A DNA stretch of 64,000 nucleotides, taken from the NCBI RefSeq assembly GCF_030463535.1, contig NC_132879.1, forward strand, positions 42,846,970-42,910,969. The letters are read 5' to 3'. Shown one piece after another: positions 56,258 through 64,000 of this stretch (positions are counted from its first letter, which is position 1; the number at the start of each line of letters is the position of its first letter). Source of the stretch: Salminus brasiliensis (taxonomy: Eukaryota > Chordata > Actinopteri > Characiformes > Bryconidae). A program made the position numbers and the translations under genes. The notes beneath the pieces are model-generated. The model ran no database searches and was not told the DNA's origin. It saw nothing but the letters and a program-made list of their open reading frames with translations.

Positions 56258-56913
56258 TGCGTCAGGGTTTCGGTTAATTGACCACAAAGATTCTGTTAAT
56301 TAACCACATGAATAAAACTCAAAACCAGCAAATGAAAAATCAGACACTACGGGTCTGAATCATAAAACACTCATATGACGTGCAGAGTTTCCGTAAATGG
56401 AATTTTCTTGGGAAAACTGGAACTGTGGCGGTAAAAAACATTTGCTCAACCATGCTCATTAGTGTTCTGCAGATTGTGTGACGTCTGGGAATGGTCCTGT
56501 TTATCCGTCATTTTCATTTCATGCGTCCTTTATGGTTTATAAACCACCCCGTCACTTTTAGATAAACTAAAAGTTATCTGCATTACCAGAGTCATATTAG
56601 TGTCTAATCATGTAATATCACTCTACCACGTCAGTCCACATGCTCCTTTCACTTTCAGTGCCGGTTCTGTATCTCTCAAACCATCCAGAAATGCAAATAA
56701 GCCTGCCCTTCATGATGGGTGGCTCAAAGCATGAATTCTACTTCTCAACTCAGGGGGGGGGGGTTACCAATTAACGCATAATCCTGCTTTAACTCTGTAT
56801 TTGAAAGCACATTCTGATCTTTTTGGGAACTGTAGCTAAGGACAAACTTCAGAGTGTATTAAATAGCTGTTTAACTGAGTATTTTACTTTGCTCAAGTAT
56901 GCAGACATACATT

Positions 56914-58612
56914 CCAGTCCATAAGGATTTGGACAATGTCACATTTTTCGTAACTTTTACCCCTGTACATCACCACAATAGATTTGAAATGAAGGGGATT
57001 TAGAACTGCTTAGAACTGATTTTTATGATACAGACGCCCCCATTTTTACAGGCTTAAAAGTAATTGGACAAAATAACTAATAAACAAATAAATATAAGGA
57101 GTATTTTTAATAGTTGGATGCATATCATTTGCAGCCAATAACTCGACTCATGGACATCACAAAATCTCCTGTCTTGAGACGCTTGCCAGGTATTTACTGC
57201 CGCTGCCTTCATTATGACTTCAGTGTGTAAAAAGCCTAGTCAACTATTCCTGTCCACTACTCCTGTCCATTTCTACAGACCACAGAAGCCAGACAAAGTG
57301 GCGTACAATTTCTAAAAGACAGGAAAAATAGTGCACAAACCAAATACAATATTAATCAAAATAAAATTAATCACTATAAATAAATAACAATAAATAACTA
57401 ATCAATAACATAAATAATTATGAAATATTGTGTTACCATAGACCTAAAAGTGTTAAGACTATTAAGCAGCAACTAGAGGAATTGAAGGACTGAAAATATA
57501 GATGCTTTTAAGTTTGGCTTAAAAACGCCAACTATAAACTATGGGCTCAAGATATTTGAGATGTCGACTGCAGAGATGGAATTCTGTTCTATTTTACAGG
57601 TAACCAGGGAGGAGAAGCCAGTATAGGTGTGGTGCTCTTTCCGTTTTGCTATTTCTGTTAGGAGCCTAAAAGCTGCAAGTGTGACAGAACTGACTGCATG
57701 ATGACTGAAAAGTATGGATGACTGTTTCCAGGTCCAGGTCACTGTACCACTGTTTGACCACTGTGACATCTTACTACGATAAAATGGATTTAAAATAGAG
57801 TTGATGAAAGCCAGCTCTGACAACTGCATTAATTTGTCAATTTGAAGAGCAGAGTCAATGATAATGCCAAAATTCCTACAGTGACATTGTACATTTAAAT
57901 AAATGATTAAATAAATTAAAGAATCAATTATGTTTTTTTGCAGAATCTGGTCGACCAAAGATAACTGTCTCTGTTTTTATTACTTTGCTCAATTGGGAGA
58001 TTTAGCCAGGTATCATCCAGGTAACAATGGTAAAAGATTTAATGTTGGCAAAAGATGATGAAGAAAGAACAATATAGGAACCCAGATTCGGCTCTGAGGT
58101 ACTCTACCGGCAATGGTACGACACAGGTAATTATACAGAAATTATACATAGCTCTATATAGCTCTATAGCTCTACTTTTATCCACAGACACAGTGCCACA
58201 ATAAACACCCGTGACCCAGTTCCACTGGCAGCAATACTTGCCTGTCATAACAATGCCTCCATCATGTTTGACAGATGATATGGTATGCTGCGGATCATGA
58301 ATTCTTCCTTTCTTTCTCTATACAAAAGTCAAAGTTGATGGCATCTGTCTTGTTCCAATACTTGGCAGGCTTTTTGAAATGTTTTCCAAACCTTTCCCTG
58401 AAACTGCTATTTTATCAACTGCTCATTGTCTATGCTAACAAAATGGCTGTGATTTCTAAAAGGTTGATTCTATATCTTTGCTACACCCCTTGAATTAAAG
58501 TTGAAAGATAGTTCACATTCATCTTGATTGCTTAATTTCATTCCATTGTGGTGGTGTATGGAGACAAAATTACAAAATTGTGTCACTGGCCAAATACTTA
58601 CGGACATGACTG
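56914..58612. mobile_element. 1.7-kb Tc1-like element with long terminal inverted repeats
   Basis: The left end CCAGTCCATAAGGATTTGGA is matched in inverse by the right end CCAAATACTTACGGACATGACTG. The inverted homology continues inwards for tens of bases (CATCACCACAATAGATTTGA on the left, CATTCCATTGTGGTGGTG on the right). The inner right part carries faded transposase wording (ATGCCTCCATCATGTTTGAC). A foreign-looking stretch at 57340-58010, with a 139-codon open frame on the minus strand (57539-57958), appears inserted in it. Confidence 0.65.
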
Positions 58613-59924
58613 TCGGTTGAGCAGAGATAATTATTTTCTCTCTTGATAAAAGAAAGAATCAAACATAAAAATATCAGACTGTCTTTCATATAACATTTTC
58701 AGTAAAGAATATATTGTTCTGAAAATTAGAAAGAGACAACCCCATTGACTAAGGCCATTAACAGAAGCATTATATCGACATATTTGTCTTCTATAGAAAC
58801 TATTAATATGCCAAATGATTGTTTTTTATTGAAGCACTTCACATAATTTGTTTATTTAAAAGCAGGACTAACATGCTTCAATTACTCAAGTGCTCTACTC
58901 TCCCACAGGAATACGCACACAGCTAACAACATCCCATCACACAGACTGTGTGTGGTTTTAGACTAGTTCTGTTACAGGATTGGATCAGTTTACTCTTTTC
59001 CCATACTAATATCCGATCAAACATTAGCTGCTGCCCGGCATCTAGAACCTGTGCTGTTAGATACCAGCATTCAACCTGTAGCCAAGACATTATTTGTCCA
59101 ATACCGCCAATCAAAAGAACGTGTAGAGGTTTAAAAGTAGTCAACAGTAGTCAACTGCTAAGCCAGTGATAATCATGGCAAATCAGTTGTTAAAGCAGCT
59201 CGAAACAGCTTGATTTATTTGATTATATATGAGGGGTAATGCATGTTTCTACTCTGCTTCACTTATGCAACACTTAGGAGCAGATCAGAAGTAAAACATA
59301 TGTTTGAAATAGAAACAGATGAAGTCGGCCATCCAGTACCATGTTAGATGTCTGAAGTGTACTTCTTTAGTTTAGAACAGGAGATACAAAGCAAATGCTG
59401 CTTCCAAACACTGGATTGACATCAATTATCATCTTTACGAATTCATGGCCAAACCTTAATGGAAATGCTAAATCAACAATGCTAACAAATGCTGGAACCA
59501 TCTATTTCATCTCAGTGAATACATACAAACATAAACATTAAGTGATGCTAGACTACTTTTATTAATGAACACTGGACTTAGAATGTCACCAGTTTCATCT
59601 TCATGAAATACTATGAGACAGAAGTCAGAGGTCACACCAATTTTAGACATCATGGTTTGGTAAGAGTTTGTTGTACAATGGGAAAAACAGCAACAAAACC
59701 CTGAGGTCGTTGATATAGCCTGTAGTGTTTTAGGCAGTATAATATACAGTGAACGCACACTCTCACATAGGTTATATTTTAATGTCTGGACACAGAGCTG
59801 CAGTGAAAACATACAGACTGAGCAGCTGTCTGCCATGTGAACAGAGCATGTGGGAAAATCCGTTGCGGTCAACACCTCCACACATCTGCAGCGCCACCAC
59901 TTTGGTGTGAGTGGACAACCTGGT

Positions 59925-59986
59925 TGTATTAGTGTAATAATCAATAGATTATTCGACTATCAAAATAGTCGTCTGTTGCAGCACTA
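59925..59986 (-). mobile_element. hAT-like element terminus
   Basis: The minus strand starts TAGTGCTGCAACAGACGACT then ATTTTGATAGTCGAATAATC, a diverged form of the very common fish hAT terminus (TAGGGCTGCAACTAACGATT). Sequence to the left, including a 145-codon frame at 59507-59944, probably belongs to the element or is chance. Confidence 0.6.
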
Positions 59987-60169
59987 TGCTAACATTTAAC
60001 AGCTTAAACCTGCACTTGTGAAATAAGGTCTTCGTCAGTCTTTACAAATAAGCTACACAGATACATTTTCTGTACGACTGCAACTGCATGAGTAAGTACT
60101 TCAGACATTAGCCAAGTAACTCCCCTTGTCTTATGAAGGAATAAATCTCAGACGCAAACATGTCTTGGC

Positions 60170-60790
60170 TAGGCCTGTCACGATAATTACAATATTGACT
60201 TATTGTACAATATATGAACAGGACCATTTCAGTCATCGATCATTTTGGGTGACCTCGATATTGCCCATTGGGTTTTCTTGCATGTATTTTAGCAGAGATG
60301 CCTTTACCAAGGCGCACTGTACTGTTCTCTCGTCTGATCTTAGTCTGAGGTGAGGACGAGTCAGTGAGCAGACAGCGATGTCTATCGAGTAGAAAAACAG
60401 TGCAGTTTGTGCAGTGACCAATGCACCTCCATACACATACAGCCACAGGTAGAGGTATGGCCTGCGCAGTGTCTGGCACGCGTGGTTTACTGCTGCGGTA
60501 GTCTTTCACACGTTTATGCAAGCGATTTACGCACATTCGCAGATCGTATTCCGGACTGCCATGCACACCGTGCCTGACCTCGTACACTGTTGCAGAAAAA
60601 CACGGTGTTGGATGTCGCAGTGTTACCATAGAAAATATGTTTAAATGGTAACATGGGAATTGTATAAAGATTATTTTATTATTAACAATTATATTTTTAT
60701 TGTATATTGTAAATTTACAGATTAAGAGCTCATTAAGACACAAACTCAATTTTTGCACGATAACGACAATACATACAACAGCAGACACTA
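60170..60790. mobile_element. Non-autonomous element with AGGCCTGTCACGATAAT end
   Basis: Begins AGGCCTGTCACGATAATTAC AATATTGAC and shows an inverted match near 60755 (TTTGCACGATAACGACAAT). This is a widespread teleost family. A 213-codon open frame on the minus strand runs through it (60240-60881) but starts in a CA microsatellite and shows no domain I know. Confidence 0.55.
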
Positions 60791-61947
60791 CATGCCTACA
60801 TATTTTCCACTCCACACAATGCTTCATAGTAATGGGCAGATGGACATATACACACACATCCCAAAACACACACACACACACACACTCTGACTGATGTCAC
60901 AGGTGACAGAGCTGAAGAGCCAGCGGTGGCCATTTTGAAGCACACTAGCCTGCTGTAAACAGAGCACATCCTCACCTTGTCATCAACACCGCAACACCAC
61001 TTGAGACACACACCATCACACACATGCAAACTGTCTGATCTCATGGCCCCCATACAGTCATTTGAGCCAATGGGATCAGTGCTCAACCTTAGACATGAGA
61101 CATCTGAGCTGCCCCCCAACTAGAAACTCCCTCCAACCAAACACTGTGTGTCTGTGTGTGTGCGCGTATGTATGTGTATACTCTGGAGATAAAAGTTATG
61201 TGCTCTACTAAACACACACCTGAATCACATCACTCATTCACTCACCCACATTTACAAAGCCCAAGAGTTCTATTACACAATCGCTGTTAACGCCACAAAG
61301 AAAGTATTAGTCTCTGCAGAGAAACTGGCATGACGTGCATGTAAAGTAGAGGAGAACAAGGCTCAGACTTAAATGCCGGGTAAGATGTTACACAGACCTT
61401 TGTATGTAGTTAAGTTCAAGTGGAACTTGCTTGCTTTTGGCCATCTTCTCATATTCCCATAGCAACAGCATCTGCAATTTCTCACTGCGGTCAGACAGAT
61501 TTTCCTCCTTGAATGCAGTTTTGGTACCTTAAACATAGCTCTTTTGTTTCATACACATTTTGGATTATTGAGTTGTGTGTGGAAGGCAGAAAAATCATAT
61601 CTATATTATTTCAATCTCCCGTTTGGTTGCTGTATTACAGCACCACTTTAAAGCGAATGGACAACTCAGTGAGAACAAGACAGCCTAAAGTAGAGCCTGA
61701 TCACAGCATGATTAGTTGTAACACTGCATTAAAATTAAACCTTGAAATATAATGATAAAAATAATAAGAGAAAGTCCACCCCCTCTATATTAATTCAAAA
61801 CAGAGGTCAGAACTATTGGCTAAATTATTCATTAAAGCCGTAGAGTGCATTTATTCAGTATTTTAACTTGTTAATTGGCTGGGGTTGACAAAATTCACAG
61901 AAGCAGTTTAACAAGCCTTTTTACAACCCTGTTATGAATGAAACACT

Positions 61948-62334
61948 AGCTGTGTCCAAAACTATGCCCTATTGACTATATAGTGCACTACTTTAGGGCT
62001 CTGCCATTTTATAGTGGTGTCCGAAAACGTAGTGCCAAATTTTCAGTGCAGTGTAACAATCCCACAAAGCACCGTAAAATATACAGTGTTCAAGCGTTGT
62101 ACACTAAACGGACATTGGATACCCATAACCCATAATGTGTCGTTCAGTTTGAGAATTCACCTGCATCTTCTCTGGGGAAGACCGCTGGTCAGATTGTCGA
62201 ACAGCAGTCAGCTCACACACATAACACAGTGTCTGAAATCAGTCACTTCCTAGTCAAATTCTATTCCTCTATTTAGTAAAGTGGATTTTCGCATGGAGGG
62301 GATTGTGAATAGGGCACAGTTTTTAGATACAGCT
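61948..62334. mobile_element. MITE with AGCTGTGTCCAAAACTATG ends
   Basis: The left end AGCTGTGTCCAAAACTATGC CCTATT and the reverse complement of the right end (AGCTGTATCTAAAAACTGTG CCCTATT) are the same word. Near the left end is GACTATATAGTGCACTACTT, typical of a common fish MITE family. Length about 387 bp, non-coding. Confidence 0.75.
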
Positions 62335-64000
62335 GCTGATTTTCCATCGACAGTGGGCTCTGCTTTTATTGGTTGGTTAAAGGCACCACAACGGCCCACG
62401 CCCACATAGAATTGCCTAGCCTGGCCTATGATAACTGTCTGCCCATAACATTTTGTGATTAGCTGTCCCCTCTGGATCCTCTTGGTGTCCAGTTGGCACG
62501 GTATGTGGTTAGCTAGCTGAAGTGAGTGCAGTATGGTCTGGTAGGATTAGCTTTTTTCTGGCTAGCACCTACTTGCTTCACTAATGACACTGTATCATGC
62601 TTGCTCCAGTTGTCCCCTCTCTGATTGGTGACTCACCCAGTCGGCTTGAGTTAGCCTTTAGCAGTTTTGGGGGTTTGGAATTGGTCGATTTTACAGCTCT
62701 GTGTTACTTCTGTGGGTTTTGGAATTCAATAAGAACACAACCGTGTTCGAGGGTCTCTGTCACATCAATGTACTGAACTCTCATTATTTAATTATTTATA
62801 TATTTATATATGTATAGGTTTACATTTTTACATGTATCAGAGATATGCAGGTTGTCTGTGTAAGATAAAAAAAATAAATCGGCTCTGGTCCATACAGCTA
62901 GTATGGTCATGCCATATAGACAAAATACTTGCATCGTACTTATGCTGCAATATACCTATCAATATATTACAATGCATTGGTCAACCAGTAATCTGTTATT
63001 GTTTAAGATCATCCTGCATTTTGCACTTCTTATGTATTACATAAATTACACACTGCAGCACTCTGAATCTGATACTGATTGCCCAAAGATGCCCACAGCA
63101 TACAGCCAAAAACCAAAATGATTGGTTTGATAGGGCTGATTTACATATTGTGCTCTTCTAAGAGCTAGCAGGGTCCAGTTAGCATACAAATGACATCAAC
63201 AGGTCCTCTTATCTTTCATTCATTGTTAAGCAGTGAATGTGGTAGTCCTTTAAATATGCGGGTAGCCTCACAGAATCTCACAGAGTCTTTCTATCCCTAG
63301 TTGAAAGCGACTGACAGTCTCTGTGAAGTGGTGAGATGGCAGTTGATAAGATACACACACACATCTATTATTCACACAAACTAAAGAACTGAGGGACTAT
63401 TTCTGATCAAGGAAAACCACTAAGGGCCCCAGTGACAGGCCTTTTACATTAGGCCTGCTTGTAGTTTAAGAGCTCAGCCAATACACACTCTTCTGGGCTG
63501 ATGGTTGTTGGTTGTTTAGGTACAGGGAGTGGATGCCAAGATCTTTCAATTCAATAATCTTTAGTGCAGAACAGAAATGTTTAGAATGCTCAGGGCCAGA
63601 AAAGCACACAATAAGGCATAAAATCGGTACTGCTATGCTACTGCCATAACAAGAGAAAGCTGAGTGGATTGATGTGGAACTCACTTTTAAAAACAATGAC
63701 ACTGAAGATGATGAATGACAAAGTCTGATATGCTAGTCTGTGGAGCAATTTCCATGTTGACAACTGGTTGCAACTAGACCTGAGATGATTAATGATGGCA
63801 ATGGAAATTGCAGATGGATTGCATCGTATTGCTCTTATTATTCTTATTCGTTTTCCTTAATGACTGCAAACCTAGGGGTTCCTTCAAATATATTAGTGAA
63901 AGTAAAGCCTGTTTAAAAGAGGATAACAATATAGACTAAAATGACAGATATGTATGAGCTAACATAATATGGTAAGTTTTAGCTTTGAATTTTTTTTAAC
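62335..64000. other. Right edge, no recognised feature
   Basis: AT-rich sequence without a recognisable exon or clear repeat. It is taken as continuing alpha2delta intron because the gene's remaining exons must lie further right. Confidence 0.4.

Noticed and set aside
59507-59944. 145-codon open frame on the minus strand
   Set aside because: It overlaps a hAT-like terminus, has cysteine-rich random composition, and no splice or promoter context.
60240-60881. 213-codon open frame on the minus strand, the longest in the window
   Set aside because: It begins inside a CA microsatellite (MCVCVF...), runs through a non-autonomous repeat and shows no domain.
61390-61525. Minus-strand 47-codon open stretch (SDRSEKLQMLLLWEYEKMAK) ending near a GT
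   Set aside because: It looks protein-like but matches no part of the alpha2delta family or another protein I know, the donor (AAG|GTCTGT) is weak, and no convincing acceptor with a pyrimidine tract is seen.

Overview
The window is vertebrate nuclear DNA, almost certainly from a ray-finned fish. It holds intron-split genes with GT-AG junctions, AT-rich introns and long dinucleotide arrays. It also carries typical teleost repeats: degraded Tc1-like transposons, tRNA-derived SINEs, fold-back elements ending in CAGCCATAACATTA, and hAT-like MITEs. I worked from the sequence alone, rebuilding exons by splice signals, phase continuity and remembered family proteins. No database search was run.

Three protein-coding genes are supported. 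(1) dynlt1 (+, 1368-3264) is complete in five exons and encodes a Tctex-type dynein light chain. It has an RFX-type X-box just upstream and a decayed Tc1-like copy in intron 4. (2) stk38l/NDR2 (-, 8606-15523) is complete in 13 coding exons and encodes a 464-residue AGC-family kinase. One or two non-coding first exons lie in a CpG-rich promoter at 16.85-17.78 kb. (3) The 3' part of a voltage-gated calcium-channel alpha2delta gene (-, 22140-38200) is present, with eleven exons and about 279 C-terminal residues. It belongs to the alpha2delta-3/4 group and is most likely cacna2d4. One of its introns is a textbook U12-type AT-AC intron. A 15-nt in-frame microexon candidate lies in another.

From 38.2 kb to the right edge I find no further alpha2delta exon, so this is probably one very large intron. 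On the opposite strand it contains a TATA-box promoter and an apparent non-coding first exon (about 54.46-54.81 kb). In mammals LRTM1 and LRTM2 are nested antisense in 3' introns of CACNA2D3 and CACNA2D4, so an lrtm-type nested gene is the best guess; its coding exons would be past the edge. The promoter sits in a 2.6-kb field of (GA)n, (CT)n, (CA)n and (AT)n arrays, framed by two copies of one about 90-bp segment.

Layout: 1-0.9 kb repeat and possible 3' end of an upstream + transcript; 1.3-3.3 kb dynlt1; 3.3-8.2 kb repeat-rich intergenic; 8.2-17.8 kb stk38l; 17.8-21.2 kb repeats; 21.2-38.2 kb alpha2delta 3' exons with repeat-filled introns; 38.2-64 kb large intron with a 29-bp minisatellite (45.63-46.67 kb), a CACCTGAAA-type satellite (50.2-50.87 kb), the antisense promoter and several DNA transposons. 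No tRNA, rRNA, CRISPR or bacterial-type system is present. The three genes share no pathway. stk38l and the alpha2delta-4 gene both lie on human 12p, which fits ancient shared synteny.
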